From assembly GCA_002471665.1 (NCBI GenBank), contig DKQK01000003.1, positions 5,494 through 63,674 of the forward strand: a stretch of DNA of 58,181 nucleotides. Direction: 5' to 3'. The DNA is from Gammaproteobacteria bacterium UBA7310. GTDB lineage: Bacteria; Pseudomonadota; Gammaproteobacteria; Pseudomonadales; Ketobacteraceae. The notes under the pieces are model-generated. The model searched no databases. It had not been told where the DNA came from and worked only from the letters and a program-made list of their open reading frames with translations. Shown one piece after another: positions 33,091-41,750 of the stretch (position 1 is the first letter of the stretch; every line of letters starts with the position of its first letter). A program made the position numbers and the translations under genes.

Positions 33091-33515
33091 CCGTGAAATG
33101 AGTTAAGGTTGGTTCTTTCTGTTTGAAGTAGGTCATTGTTTTTCAAAAGAGACCTTTTCAATGGTCGGAACCCGTGTTAATTTTTCGGCACTCGGAGCGC
33201 ATTCGGAAAACCGGTGGTCCTCTGCGGGGGCATTCTACCCGACACTGGGCCAAACATAATAAAAAAGCCGGATTCTGTTTAAATTGTGAGCTACTGCTCA
33301 CTTGCCAGCTGGCTGGTGACGGGGGCTGGTCTATATTTACCATGTAAGCACTGATTTTTATGCGGCGTATAAGTGAACACACGCCGTCAAATGCAAGTAG
33401 GTAAACGCTCTGTTTTCCGGCTCATACCGCATCGACGGAATCATAAAACCAATAACGAGCTGGAAATGAACTACCGGAACACCGGTGGCGTTTTTTTAAC
33501 GAGGCAAGGTAAAAA
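33091..33515. other. intergenic region, no gene recognised
   Basis: This 425-bp AT-richer stretch separates the lipoprotein gene from a small membrane-protein gene. I found no coding frame with a credible ribosome site or similarity. A CACCGGTG palindrome followed by a seven-T run (around 33480-33498) could end transcription on the plus strand, but the stem is short. The rest is unassigned. Confidence 0.5.
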
Positions 33516-33641
33516 ATGAAGAAGAAACCCGATTTATTGGTAGTACTGATGCTGGTGCTGGGTTTGGGTGTGCTTGCAAGTTCCTATACCCAGGGGCAGC
33601 CTGATCCTGAAATGGTCGCCAGTCAGTTCTCTATCCGGTAG
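33516..33641 (+). CDS. 41-residue small membrane protein
   Basis: The frame starts MKKKPDLLVVLMLVLGLGV and continues LASSYTQGQPDPEMVASQFSIR: a positively charged start, one hydrophobic helix and a polar tail. AAGG lies six bases before the ATG. The layout (KKK, helix, polar tail) suits either a small inner-membrane protein or a secreted peptide with an uncleaved signal. I recognise no named family. It is flanked by non-coding DNA and runs toward the convergent fau gene. Confidence 0.6.
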   Translation: MKKKPDLLVVLMLVLGLGVLASSYTQGQPDPEMVASQFSIR

Positions 33642-33688
33642 CGCACACTGCCGGATAGTTCGTTCAACCTTTACCATCCTGGTCGGCG

Positions 33689-34300
33689 TCAACCGGCGCT
33701 GTACTGTCTGCTACCAGTTACAATCCTGTTCATCATGATGTCCCACTGTTCATAGGGCAGCCGTTCCACTTTCTGGCATTCATGGGCCACCCCCACCATG
33801 CGCGGTTTGCGCGGTCGACTGTTGTTGCGCAGAAAGGCGAAAGTGCGGTCGTAAAATCCTCCACCCATCCCCATTCGATTACCGTACTCATCAAATCCCA
33901 CCAGGGGGGTCAGCACCATATCCAGTGTCCAAACCGGGCAATACGCACTGTGATCGCAAAGGGGCTCGGGAATGCCAAAGCGGTTGCGGGCCATGACCTG
34001 GTTGGGATAGTGGGCCATGAACAGCAGGCGGCCTTTGGCGAACGGGTGCAGAATCGGCAGGTAGATTTCCTTGCCCAGGCGCCAGGCCAGCTCCAATAGT
34101 GGTTGTGGATCGATCTCGCCATCGTTGGGAATGTAGGCGGCGATACGCTTTCCATAGACAAATTCAGGCAACAGGCTGAGCTGGCGACACAGGCCCATGG
34201 AGGCTTGCTGCTGTTGGTGTGGGGTCAGATTGCGGCGGCGTTGGCGCAGGGTTGTACGTAACTGGTTCTTGGCGGGTGTGCTGTTGTTGGGCAGTTCCAA
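33689..34300 (-). CDS. fau: 5-formyltetrahydrofolate cyclo-ligase
   Basis: This enzyme uses ATP to convert 5-formyl-THF to 5,10-methenyl-THF. The 203-residue protein has the family's C-terminal signature GFDEYGNRMGMGGGFYDRTF, where the glycine-rich part binds ATP, and an N-terminal RTTLRQRRRNLTP. The initiation codon appears to be TTG (34300-34298), as no ATG lies near the conserved N-terminus. The gene lies directly downstream of 6S RNA on the same strand, as ygfA does in E. coli. Folate turnover also links it to the glycine cleavage genes in this window. Confidence 0.95.
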   Translation of the reverse strand: MELPNNSTPAKNQLRTTLRQRRRNLTPHQQQQASMGLCRQLSLLPEFVYGKRIAAYIPNDGEIDPQPLLELAWRLGKEIYLPILHPFAKGRLLFMAHYPNQVMARNRFGIPEPLCDHSAYCPVWTLDMVLTPLVGFDEYGNRMGMGGGFYDRTFAFLRNNSRPRKPRMVGVAHECQKVERLPYEQWDIMMNRIVTGSRQYSAG

Positions 34301-34391
34301 GGTGGCGGATTCCGTTTTTTTAATTGAAACCGGTTATCAGTATAGAAGCTGTCAGGCTGATGCGCCCAGCAAAAGCGCGCGCAGAAAAATA

Positions 34392-34573
34392 GCGCCCCCC
34401 GTTCTGCCGTGACTGGCGGTAGCCCTTGAACCCAAGGTTCAAGGTGGTGGTTCCTATGATGCATCGGGCTTTCCGTCGTGCGGACATGCACTCCCACATC
34501 AGAAGGAACCCCCGGGTGAAAAAGCATCGGCTCAGGGACGTCGGCCAGATACCTCGAACAGCGCAGGGGGCTG
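34392..34573 (-). ncRNA. ssrS: 6S RNA
   Basis: The minus strand reads ttcgaggtatctggccgac near its 5' part, then the pseudomonad-type core with cctgagccgatgct, gatgtgggagtgcatg, and ccaccaccttgaac followed by an internal hairpin (CCTTGAAC/GTTCAAGG). It ends with ggggggcgct. The 3' GAACGGGGGGCGCT pairs with the 5' AGCCCCC...CTGTTC to close the long stem. 6S RNA binds sigma-70 RNA polymerase as a promoter mimic. Its place between zapA and fau is the conserved one. Ends are estimated from the stem and the promoter, not mapped. Confidence 0.93.
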
Positions 34574-34580
34574 AGGCCTG

Positions 34581-34586
34581 ATTATA
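34581..34586 (-). promoter_or_regulatory. -10 box of the 6S RNA promoter
   Basis: A perfect TATAAT on the minus strand lies about seven bases before the inferred 6S RNA 5' end. The -35 region (around TTCGAG, 18 bases upstream) is weak. Confidence 0.55.
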
Positions 34587-34638
34587 ACGGATTTGGAAGG
34601 GTTTCTCGAACGGCGTATTTTTTGTCGAGGGCTTGACT

Positions 34639-34950
34639 TTACAGATCAAGCTGTCTGGCGGAGGCCAGAGCACGTTCAATTTTATCGTTGAGTTTGGCCA
34701 GTTGTTTTTCGGTGATGCGGTCGTAGTTGGCCAGTTCGGATTGGGCTTTAATCAGTTCATGGGCAATATTCAGTGCCGCCATGACCGCGATGCGGTCAAC
34801 GCCGACGATCTTGCCGCTGCGACGAATTTCACGCATGCGCTCGTCCAGCAGGCGCGCGGAACCGCGCAGCTCTTCCACTTCTTCCGGTGGGCAGCTGACG
34901 CCGTATTCACGGTCGAGAATGTTGACGTGCAGTGTTTCTAGCTCGCTCAT
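34639..34950 (-). CDS. zapA: cell division protein ZapA
   Basis: ZapA is a small dimerising protein that bundles FtsZ at the division ring. The 103-residue sequence starts VNILDREYGVSCPPEEVEEL after a short lead and has a long C-terminal coiled coil (DRIAVMAALNIAHELIKAQ onward), the ZapA layout. It overlaps the upstream coiled-coil gene by four bases (ATGA). The following 6S RNA and fau complete the conserved cluster. Confidence 0.96.
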   Translation of the reverse strand: MSELETLHVNILDREYGVSCPPEEVEELRGSARLLDERMREIRRSGKIVGVDRIAVMAALNIAHELIKAQSELANYDRITEKQLAKLNDKIERALASARQLDL

Positions 34951-35162
34951 GAATCCTGCTCCAATGCCTTAAGGCGTGAAATCATTGCTTCCACTTTGGC
35001 CCGGGCCATGTCGTTTTTCTTCATCAGATTGGCGCGTTCTTCCGCCAGCTGGGTTTCCCGTGTCTGCAGCGATCGGTTGTGACGCTTGTACTCATCACAG
35101 AGTTCGATGAACTCGTCGACACGGGATTCGAGGTTCTTGAAAAGCTGCTCAATCTTAGTCAT
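34947..35162 (-). CDS. TIGR02449-type small coiled-coil protein
   Basis: This 71-residue, almost entirely coiled-coil protein begins MTKIEQLFKNLESRVDEFI and has a heptad pattern to its end (ARAKVEAMISRLKALEQ). Proteins of this kind sit upstream of zapA in many gammaproteobacteria and look like ZapB in size and helix content, but a division role is not proven. The stop codon overlaps the zapA start, so the pair is co-translated. Confidence 0.9.
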   Translation of the reverse strand: MTKIEQLFKNLESRVDEFIELCDEYKRHNRSLQTRETQLAEERANLMKKNDMARAKVEAMISRLKALEQDS

Positions 35163-35318
35163 TCGGCTTCAGTCACAATTTTTGTTGTCTATGGTACATC
35201 AAGAGCCCGGTGGGCACTATGACGACGTTATCATATACAGCTTAGCCCCATTCCTGACTTTGCTACACCCGGCAGCATGTTACAATGCACCCATGTGTCC
35301 AAAATCGGGAAAACCGCT

Positions 35319-35900
35319 ATGAACCTGCAATCCGAAGACGTGCTGGATTTCTACGAGCTGGAAGCGGAGCTGCGTAAAATCGAGGCCCTGGCCAGCCCTT
35401 CCGAGGCCCACGGCATCCTCTGTGGCCAGCTCAGTGGCGGCCTGACCGGGGATCAGGTGGCCTGGTTGAAGGAATACCTGCCCAATCTGGGGGTGAAGGG
35501 CGAGCCCTGGGATAATACCCGGGAGTGGTTCTGCCAACTGCACAAATTCACTTTGGAAGAGTTGGTGGACAATCAGTTCAATTTCATGCCGCTGCTGCCT
35601 GATGACCAGGACCCGCTGGATACCCGCCTGGGCTCCCTGGCAGAATGGTGTTCAGGCTTCCTGGCCGGATTTGGCTCGGCCGGTGCCCGCAGGCCGGAGG
35701 AGTTCACCGAAGATGCCCTCACCGCATTGCGTGATATTCAGCAAATAAGCCAGGTGGACACCGAAATTGATGAAGAAGAGGACGGTGAAGCGGCTTACTT
35801 TGAAGTGCTGGAATACGTACGCATGGCCGCCTTGATGATCTTCACCGAGTTCGCCATGGATCGCGCCAACGTAGTGCCGCCGGGTGCCACCATTCATTGA
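35319..35900 (+). CDS. ygfB: YgfB/UPF0149-family protein
   Basis: This 193-residue, mostly helical, acidic protein has family landmarks PSEAHGILCGQLSGG, LGSLAEWCSGFLAGFG and EYVRMAALMIFTEF. It is the standard neighbour of pepP and ubiH. In Pseudomonas aeruginosa a YgfB homologue modulates ampDh3 expression and beta-lactam resistance; that role is from family knowledge and is not visible here. ATG 35319 is chosen, since the longer frame begins at TTG 35277 without a ribosome site. It is divergent from the zapA operon. Confidence 0.93.
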   Translation: MNLQSEDVLDFYELEAELRKIEALASPSEAHGILCGQLSGGLTGDQVAWLKEYLPNLGVKGEPWDNTREWFCQLHKFTLEELVDNQFNFMPLLPDDQDPLDTRLGSLAEWCSGFLAGFGSAGARRPEEFTEDALTALRDIQQISQVDTEIDEEEDGEAAYFEVLEYVRMAALMIFTEFAMDRANVVPPGATIH

Positions 35901-35950
35901 TGATGAATCCCGAATCTTTCCTGTTCCCCATTGTGTGAGATTGTCTCTAC

Positions 35951-37357
35951 ATGAGTATCACCAAAAAAGAATTTGCCGAACGCCGTCAACAGCTCATGGC
36001 CATGATGGAGCCCAACTCCATCGCCATCATTCCCGCTGCGCCCCTGCGCACCCGCAGTCGCGACACCGAATACCCCTACCGTCAGGACAGTGATTTTTTC
36101 TACCTTACCGGTTTCGCTGAGCCGGAAGCGGTATTGGCGCTGGTGCCGGGGCGCAAACACGGTGAATTCGTCATGTTCTGTCGTGAGCGGGATCGGGCAA
36201 TGGAAATCTGGAACGGGTATCGGGCCGGCCCCGAAGGGGTGGTGAAGCAATACGGCGCGGACGATGCCTTTCCAATAGGGGATATCGATGAAATCCTGCC
36301 GGGCTTGCTGGAAGGCACGGATCGAGTGTATTACGGCATGGGTAAGGATAAGGATTTCGATCGTCAGGTGATGGAATGGGTCAATACCATTCGCGCCAAG
36401 GTGCGCAGTGGTGCCCACCCGCCCGGGGAGTTCATTGCCCTGGATCATCTGCTGCACGATATGCGTTTGTACAAAAGCAAGGCCGAGATCCGGCTGATGC
36501 AGCAGGCGGCGGACATGAGCGCCTCGGCCCACACCCGCGCCATGGAAAAGTGCCGTCCCGGTATGATGGAGTTTCAGTTGGAGGCGGAGTTTCTGCATGA
36601 ATTCGGCCGCCACGGCAGCCGTTTTCCGGCCTACTCCAGCATTGTGGGCGGCGGCGCCAACGCCTGCATTCTGCACTACGTCGACAACAACAGTGAGCTG
36701 AAAGACGGTGATCTGGTGTTGATCGATGCCGGCGCCGAATATCAGCATTACGCTGCGGACATTACGCGCACGTTCCCGGTAAACGGCGTCTTCAGCCCGC
36801 AGCAGCGCGCCCTGTATGATGTGGTGTTGAAGGCGCAATTGGCGGCCATCAAGCAGGTGAAGCCCGGCAACCACTGGAACCAACCCCACGAAGCCGCGGT
36901 CAAGGAGCTGACCAAAGGCCTGGTGGCGTTGGGCCTGTTGCAGGGCAAAGTGGATGAATTGATTGCCAGCGAAGCCTATCGCCGCTTCTACATGCACCGC
37001 ACCGGCCATTGGCTGGGCATGGATGTGCATGACGTGGGGGATTACAAGGTGGGCGATGCCTGGCGTGTCCTGGAGCCGGGTATGGTCTTGACGGTGGAGC
37101 CCGGTTTGTACATTGCGCCGGATGAGGAAACCGTTGACCCCCAATGGCGTGGCATCGGCATTCGGATTGAAGATGATGTGCTGGTGACCGAAAAAGGCCG
37201 CAAGGTGCTGACCGGCAAAGCCCCCAAATCCGCCGACGAAATTGAGGCGCTGATGGCCAAGGTCCGCGGTGGTAAAAAACAGCCTGGCAGAAAACCTCCG
37301 GTCAGAAAGCCACCAGCCAGAAAGCCCCCGGCCAGAAAACCACGACGGGTCGCCTGA
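35951..37357 (+). CDS. pepP: Xaa-Pro aminopeptidase
   Basis: This M24B metallopeptidase removes N-terminal residues preceding proline. Residues 1-440 match the E. coli enzyme (441 residues). They include the N-terminal domain (EPNSIAIIPAAPLRTRSRD) and the metal ligands in VLIDAGAEYQHYAADITRTFP, TGHWLGMDVHDVG, LTVEPGLYI and GIGIRIEDDVLV. The protein then carries an extra basic tail of about 28 residues built from RKPP[VA] pentapeptide repeats, encoded by an imperfect 15-bp tandem repeat. The stop codon overlaps the ubiH start (TGATG). Confidence 0.97.
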   Translation: MSITKKEFAERRQQLMAMMEPNSIAIIPAAPLRTRSRDTEYPYRQDSDFFYLTGFAEPEAVLALVPGRKHGEFVMFCRERDRAMEIWNGYRAGPEGVVKQYGADDAFPIGDIDEILPGLLEGTDRVYYGMGKDKDFDRQVMEWVNTIRAKVRSGAHPPGEFIALDHLLHDMRLYKSKAEIRLMQQAADMSASAHTRAMEKCRPGMMEFQLEAEFLHEFGRHGSRFPAYSSIVGGGANACILHYVDNNSELKDGDLVLIDAGAEYQHYAADITRTFPVNGVFSPQQRALYDVVLKAQLAAIKQVKPGNHWNQPHEAAVKELTKGLVALGLLQGKVDELIASEAYRRFYMHRTGHWLGMDVHDVGDYKVGDAWRVLEPGMVLTVEPGLYIAPDEETVDPQWRGIGIRIEDDVLVTEKGRKVLTGKAPKSADEIEALMAKVRGGKKQPGRKPPVRKPPARKPPARKPRRVA

Positions 37358-38586
37358 TGGACGTGGTGATTATGGGGGGTGGCCTGGTGGGCGCATCGCT
37401 GGCCGCCTGCCTGGCCCGCGATCCTGCCGTACAGGTCGTGGTGGTGGAAAAATTTGCCCCGCCTTCGCAGCACAATCATACCGGCCCCCAAGACCTGCAT
37501 CCCAGCTACGATGCCCGCAATACGGCCCTGGCCAATGGCACCTGCCATGTGTTTGAGCAGTTGGGTTTGTGGCAGGGCATGCGCCAGCACGCGGTGCCCA
37601 TCCACACCATTGATATCACCAATCAGGGTAGCTTCGGGCGCGCGGTTATCCGTGCCGAGGAAGAGCGGGTGCGGGCCCTGGGGTACGTGATCGAGAACCG
37701 CTTTATGGGCCAGTTCCTCAACCAGCATCTGCAGCAGTGCCCTAACGTACAGTTGCTGGCCCCGGCTGACATCGGGGGCCTGCATTATGAAGGGGATCAG
37801 ATGGTGGCCTCGGTGGAAATCGATGGCCGCTGGGAGATGATGAAAACACCGCTGGTGGTGATTGCCGACGGCGCGCAATCCCATGGCCGGGCGCTGTTGG
37901 GCATCGGCGCCGAGGTGACCCCCTACGAGCAGGTGGCCATCGTCACCGCAGTGACGCCGGACCGCCTCCACCACAACCTGGCTCTGGAGCGCTTTACCGA
38001 CACCGGGCCGCTGGCAGTACTGCCGCAAACGGAGAACCGCTGGGGGCTGACCTGGTGCCTGGATAAAGAGCGTGCCGCCGAGCTGATGGCGGCGCAGGAT
38101 GACGCCTTCATAGCCGCGCTGGAGCAGGCGGCCGGCGCGGCCATCGGCAATCTCACCAAGGTGGGAAAACGTTACACCTATCCGCTGGCGTTGACCCTGG
38201 CCAAAGAACAGGTGCGCCCCAACGCGGTGGTGTTGGGCAATGCCGCCCATGGCTTGCACCCGGTGGCGGGGCAGGGCCTGAACATGGCCATGCGGGATGT
38301 GGCGGTGCTGGTGCAGACGCTGGCGGCGGCCCGGGAGCAAGGCATCAGTTGGGGGGATTTCAAATTGTTGAGTGGCTATTTACAGCAACGGCAGCAGGAT
38401 CAATTCAACACCATTCAGTTTTCCGACAAGCTCACCAAGCTGTTCAGTAATCGTAATGGCGTACTCAATCTGGCCCGCAACAGTGGGTTGCTGCTGTTTG
38501 ATACCCTGCAGGGCACCAAGCGCTTTGTGGCCCGGCATGCCATGGGGCGCTCGGTTTCCACAACGTTGCCGGAGGTGGCGCTATGA
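37357..38586 (+). CDS. ubiH: 2-octaprenyl-6-methoxyphenol hydroxylase
   Basis: This flavin monooxygenase of the UbiH/COQ6 family adds a ring hydroxyl in ubiquinone biosynthesis. The 409-residue protein has the N-terminal dinucleotide motif VVIMGGGLVGASLAACLA, DARNTALANGT, and the second FAD motif GNAAHGLHPVAGQGLNMAMRD. It overlaps pepP upstream and the next hydroxylase gene downstream by four bases (ATGA), forming a tight ygfB-pepP-ubiH-ubiI operon. Confidence 0.95.
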   Translation: MDVVIMGGGLVGASLAACLARDPAVQVVVVEKFAPPSQHNHTGPQDLHPSYDARNTALANGTCHVFEQLGLWQGMRQHAVPIHTIDITNQGSFGRAVIRAEEERVRALGYVIENRFMGQFLNQHLQQCPNVQLLAPADIGGLHYEGDQMVASVEIDGRWEMMKTPLVVIADGAQSHGRALLGIGAEVTPYEQVAIVTAVTPDRLHHNLALERFTDTGPLAVLPQTENRWGLTWCLDKERAAELMAAQDDAFIAALEQAAGAAIGNLTKVGKRYTYPLALTLAKEQVRPNAVVLGNAAHGLHPVAGQGLNMAMRDVAVLVQTLAAAREQGISWGDFKLLSGYLQQRQQDQFNTIQFSDKLTKLFSNRNGVLNLARNSGLLLFDTLQGTKRFVARHAMGRSVSTTLPEVAL

Positions 38587-39896
38587 GCATTTCCCCGCAG
38601 GCTGTGCCGGTGGCGCAACCGGATTTGTTGATTGTCGGCGCCGGTATGGCCGGCCTCACCCTGGCCGCGGCGCTGGCGGGGGAGCCCTTGTCCATCCTGG
38701 TGATCGATCCCCATGTTCCCGCTGCCCCCGAGCACTGGCCGGCGAGCTTTGATCCCCGGGTCAGTGCGCTCACCCAGGCCTCGGAAAACATCCTGCGGCG
38801 GCTGGGGGCGTGGGATGAAATGGCGGCACAGCGCGTTGCCCCCTTTGCCCATATGGATGTGTGGGATGGCGATGGCACCGGCAACATCCAGTTTCATGCC
38901 CGGGAGGCCGGCGCCGAGCACCTGGGCCATATCGTGGAAAACCGCATCACTACCCATGCCCTGTATCAACAGGTGATGGCTGCCCCCAATATCGAATGCC
39001 GTCGCTTGGGGCTGGAAAAAATTCTGGAAAACGATCCCCGGCAGGATGCCAGCGGCGGATCCCCAGATACGGCACCTGCCCGTTGGCGGGTGGTGTTGTC
39101 CGATGGCACTGAGCTGACACCCACCCTGCTGATCGGAGCCGATGGCGCCCGTTCCCGGGTACGGGATCAATTGGGGTTTCGCTGCCGCACCTGGTCCTAT
39201 GGCCAGAGTGCCATTGTTACCACGGTACGCACCCAGCAGCCCCATGGCGATGTGGCCCGCCAGGTGTTTCTGGACAGTGGCCCGCTGGCCTTTCTGCCCC
39301 TGCGGGAACACAGCAACGAACGCCGCTCCTGCCTGTCCTCCATCGTTTGGACCCTGGAAGATGAGCAGCTTGCCGCCATCATGGCGCTGCCGGATGCTGA
39401 ATTTTGTCAGCGCTTGGGGCAGGCGTTCGAGCAGCGCTTGGGCAACGTGGTGCAGGCGGACCCGCGTTACGCGTTTCCCCTGCTGCAGAACCACGCGGTG
39501 GATTACATCCAGCCCGGGGTTGCTCTCATCGGTGATGCCGCCCACACCATTCACCCGTTGGCCGGGCAGGGCATCAATCTGGGGTTGCTGGATGCCGCCG
39601 TGTTGGCCGAAGAAATCCAGCGCGCCCTTGGCTGCCAGTTACCCCTGGATGACCCCAGTGTACTGCGCCGCTTCCAGCGCCGTCGCAAACCCCATAACCT
39701 GCTGCTGATGTCCGCCATGGAAGGATTCAAGCGCTTGTTCGGTGCGGATATCCCGCCGTTAAGGGTGGCGCGCAATCTGGGCATGTCATTGTTCAACCGC
39801 CATACGCTGATTAAAAACCAGATCATGACCCGCGCCATGGGCATGGAAGGGGATCTGCCGGCGTTGGCCCAACCGGGGTTGGTGGCGGATTTTTAG
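38583..39896 (+). CDS. ubiI: UbiI-type FAD-dependent ubiquinone hydroxylase (VisC family)
   Basis: This 437-residue paralogue of UbiH has the FAD motif LLIVGAGMAGLTLAAALAG, DPRVSALTQASE, and GDAAHTIHPLAGQGINLGLLD. UbiI performs the C5 hydroxylation of the ubiquinone ring under oxygen. The position directly after ubiH and the QGINLGLLDAA variant favour UbiI over UbiF. The region NDPRQDASGGSPDTAPARW around residue 150 is a short insertion, probably a surface loop. Confidence 0.9.
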   Translation: MSISPQAVPVAQPDLLIVGAGMAGLTLAAALAGEPLSILVIDPHVPAAPEHWPASFDPRVSALTQASENILRRLGAWDEMAAQRVAPFAHMDVWDGDGTGNIQFHAREAGAEHLGHIVENRITTHALYQQVMAAPNIECRRLGLEKILENDPRQDASGGSPDTAPARWRVVLSDGTELTPTLLIGADGARSRVRDQLGFRCRTWSYGQSAIVTTVRTQQPHGDVARQVFLDSGPLAFLPLREHSNERRSCLSSIVWTLEDEQLAAIMALPDAEFCQRLGQAFEQRLGNVVQADPRYAFPLLQNHAVDYIQPGVALIGDAAHTIHPLAGQGINLGLLDAAVLAEEIQRALGCQLPLDDPSVLRRFQRRRKPHNLLLMSAMEGFKRLFGADIPPLRVARNLGMSLFNRHTLIKNQIMTRAMGMEGDLPALAQPGLVADF

Positions 39897-39989
39897 GGTT
39901 TCTTGTACCCTTGTCGCAGGTGGCCTGAGCAGGCTATTGTTTAGGCACTTGCAGTTTGCTTTTCATGAACGCTATTCGGGAGTATGTGC

Positions 39990-40298
39990 ATGGCAACAGC
40001 GTATGTGATACGAAACCAGTCCGGTCAGTATTTGACGCGCAAGGGGGAGTGGGTGTCCGGTAAGGATGCCAGTGGGTTGTTTCATCAGCCTCACTATGAT
40101 CAGGCCCTTAACCAACTCATCGAAGTGAACTCCAAGGATATCGAGCTGCGCGGCAAAGTGGTGGAAGTACCGCTGGATGACAGCAAGCGCCCGGCCCATC
40201 CGGTGATCGAGGATTATGGCCCCGATCCGGTGCAGCCGGAACTGCTGGAAGAGCCGGAATCCACCCGCGAAAAAACCGAAGACGGTGTGGCTGCCTGA
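39990..40298 (+). CDS. hypothetical acidic protein
   Basis: This soluble protein of about 102 residues starts MATAYVIRNQSGQYLTRKGEW and becomes strongly acidic at the end (ELLEEPESTREKTEDG). The N-terminal YVIRNQSGQYLTRKGEWVSG and HYDQALNQLIEVNSKD suggest a small beta-rich domain; I recognise no named family. ATG 39990 is preferred to one two codons earlier because GGGAG then lies seven bases upstream. A strong hairpin follows the stop codon. Confidence 0.7.
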   Translation: MATAYVIRNQSGQYLTRKGEWVSGKDASGLFHQPHYDQALNQLIEVNSKDIELRGKVVEVPLDDSKRPAHPVIEDYGPDPVQPELLEEPESTREKTEDGVAA

Positions 40299-40303
40299 AT
40301 GAA

Positions 40304-40332
40304 AACACCCTGGGTGGTTAACGCAGGGTGTT
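40304..40332 (+). terminator. hairpin between the acidic protein gene and the first kinase-like gene
   Basis: AACACCCTG (40304-40312) and CAGGGTGTT (40324-40332) make a perfect 9-bp stem with an 11-nt loop. It begins five bases after one stop codon and ends three bases before the GTG start of the kinase-like gene. The 3' arm contains the only ribosome-site-like sequence for that start (AGGGTG), so besides terminating it could limit translation. The T-tract is weak. Confidence 0.5.
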
Positions 40333-40335
40333 GCC

Positions 40336-41676
40336 GTGTTTACTAGTTCATTTCTCAATTGGGGGTGGGATGCTCAAACCACCCACCCCCGCCAACTCCG
40401 ACGGGTGCGCTCCCTGGCCGGCGCCAGCCTGGTGCTGATCCTGGTGGGTTTGCCGTTTCTGGCCCGTTCCATTCAATGGGGAATTTCCCTGCGCATCCTG
40501 CTATTGGGCAGCGCCGTCTGCCTGGCATTACTGGCGTTGGCCATGTTGCGCCGGGGCTGGTTTACCCCCAGTGTGCATTGCCTGGCGGTGGGGGTGTACC
40601 TGGGGGGAGTGAATCAATATGTGACGGTGGGGGGCATGGAATCCGGTGCCGTGGCCTGGTGGTTGATTGTGGCGCTGATCGGCGGGCTGTTGCTGGGGGT
40701 GCGGGCCGGCGTGTTCTGGGCCCTGGTTGCCCTTGCCACCGGGTTGTGTTTGTTTTATTTCGAAAGCCGGGGCTTTGCGTTTCCCAACCTGACACCACCC
40801 CCGGCCCGCGGGATTCAGCGGGTGATGATGATGGTGGGGGAGTTTGTGGCACTGGTGGCGGTGATGGTGGCGTACCTGACCCAGATTGAAAGCTCCGAGC
40901 GCAGCCTGGAACAGAAGAACAAGGATTTGCAGCAACAGGTGCTGAGGGCGGAACGGGCCGAAGCCGAAGCGCTGGACGCCAATGCCGCCAAGAGCCGGTT
41001 TCTGGCTAACATGACCCACGAACTGCGCACCCCGCTGAATTCCATTCTTGGCTTTAACCACCGGGTGATGAACCAATTGCAGGGCCAAATCGGGCCCCGC
41101 CAGTACGATGCCCTGCAGATGGTGGCCGATAGTGGCGAGCAGATGCTGAAGCTGGTGACCGACATGCTGGATCTGTCGCATCTGGATGCGGGCAAGCTGG
41201 AATTCAGTCGCGGCCTGATCGATCTGCGGGAGATGGTCAACGTGCTGGTGCCGCGCCTGCGGCTGCATGCCCACCGCCATCACTTGCAGTTGCTGGTGGA
41301 GCCCTTGCCGGAAGCGTTTACCCAGGGGGATGTGTCCCAGCTCAGGCGCAGCATCGAAACCGTGGTGGGGCACGCGTTGCAGTACTGCCCGCAGGATGCG
41401 GTGGTGGTAAGTGCAGTGGTGAGTGCCGAGGTGACCGGGCAGAATCGGTGGCAGTTGCAGGTGCGCTGTAAAAAGCTGGTGTTCGAGATGGAGCATCTGC
41501 AACGCATCTTTGATCGCTTTCACCATCTGCACAGTGTGTCCGGGAGGCCAATTATCGTATCCGGACTGGCCATGGTGCTGGCGCGGGAGTTTGCCGAATT
41601 GCATGGCGGTACCTTGCAGGTGCAGAGTGATGCGGTTGCTGGCACTCTGTACGATCTGATGCTGCCCTTGCGTTAG
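40336..41676 (+). CDS. membrane histidine kinase-like protein 1, ATP-binding site degenerate
   Basis: This 446-residue protein has five or six membrane helices (residues 30-185), a coiled linker (SLEQKNKDLQQQVLRAERAEA) and a normal HisKA domain with phosphoacceptor H228 in SRFLANMTHELRTPLNSILGF. The catalytic domain that should follow is abnormal. The Mg-binding Asn of the N box is His346 (TVVGHALQY), and the DxGxG box is absent (RCKKLVF at 377-383), although IFDRFHHLHS and HGGTLQV keep the fold. It is probably unable to autophosphorylate. The start codon is apparently GTG. A paralogue follows directly; no response regulator is adjacent. Confidence 0.85.
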   Translation: MFTSSFLNWGWDAQTTHPRQLRRVRSLAGASLVLILVGLPFLARSIQWGISLRILLLGSAVCLALLALAMLRRGWFTPSVHCLAVGVYLGGVNQYVTVGGMESGAVAWWLIVALIGGLLLGVRAGVFWALVALATGLCLFYFESRGFAFPNLTPPPARGIQRVMMMVGEFVALVAVMVAYLTQIESSERSLEQKNKDLQQQVLRAERAEAEALDANAAKSRFLANMTHELRTPLNSILGFNHRVMNQLQGQIGPRQYDALQMVADSGEQMLKLVTDMLDLSHLDAGKLEFSRGLIDLREMVNVLVPRLRLHAHRHHLQLLVEPLPEAFTQGDVSQLRRSIETVVGHALQYCPQDAVVVSAVVSAEVTGQNRWQLQVRCKKLVFEMEHLQRIFDRFHHLHSVSGRPIIVSGLAMVLAREFAELHGGTLQVQSDAVAGTLYDLMLPLR

Positions 41677-41750
41677 AAAACAGTCGATTAGCAAGCAGAG
41701 TTGCGGGGCGGGTTTATAATCACAGGGAAGATCGTCATCGAGGGATCGAA

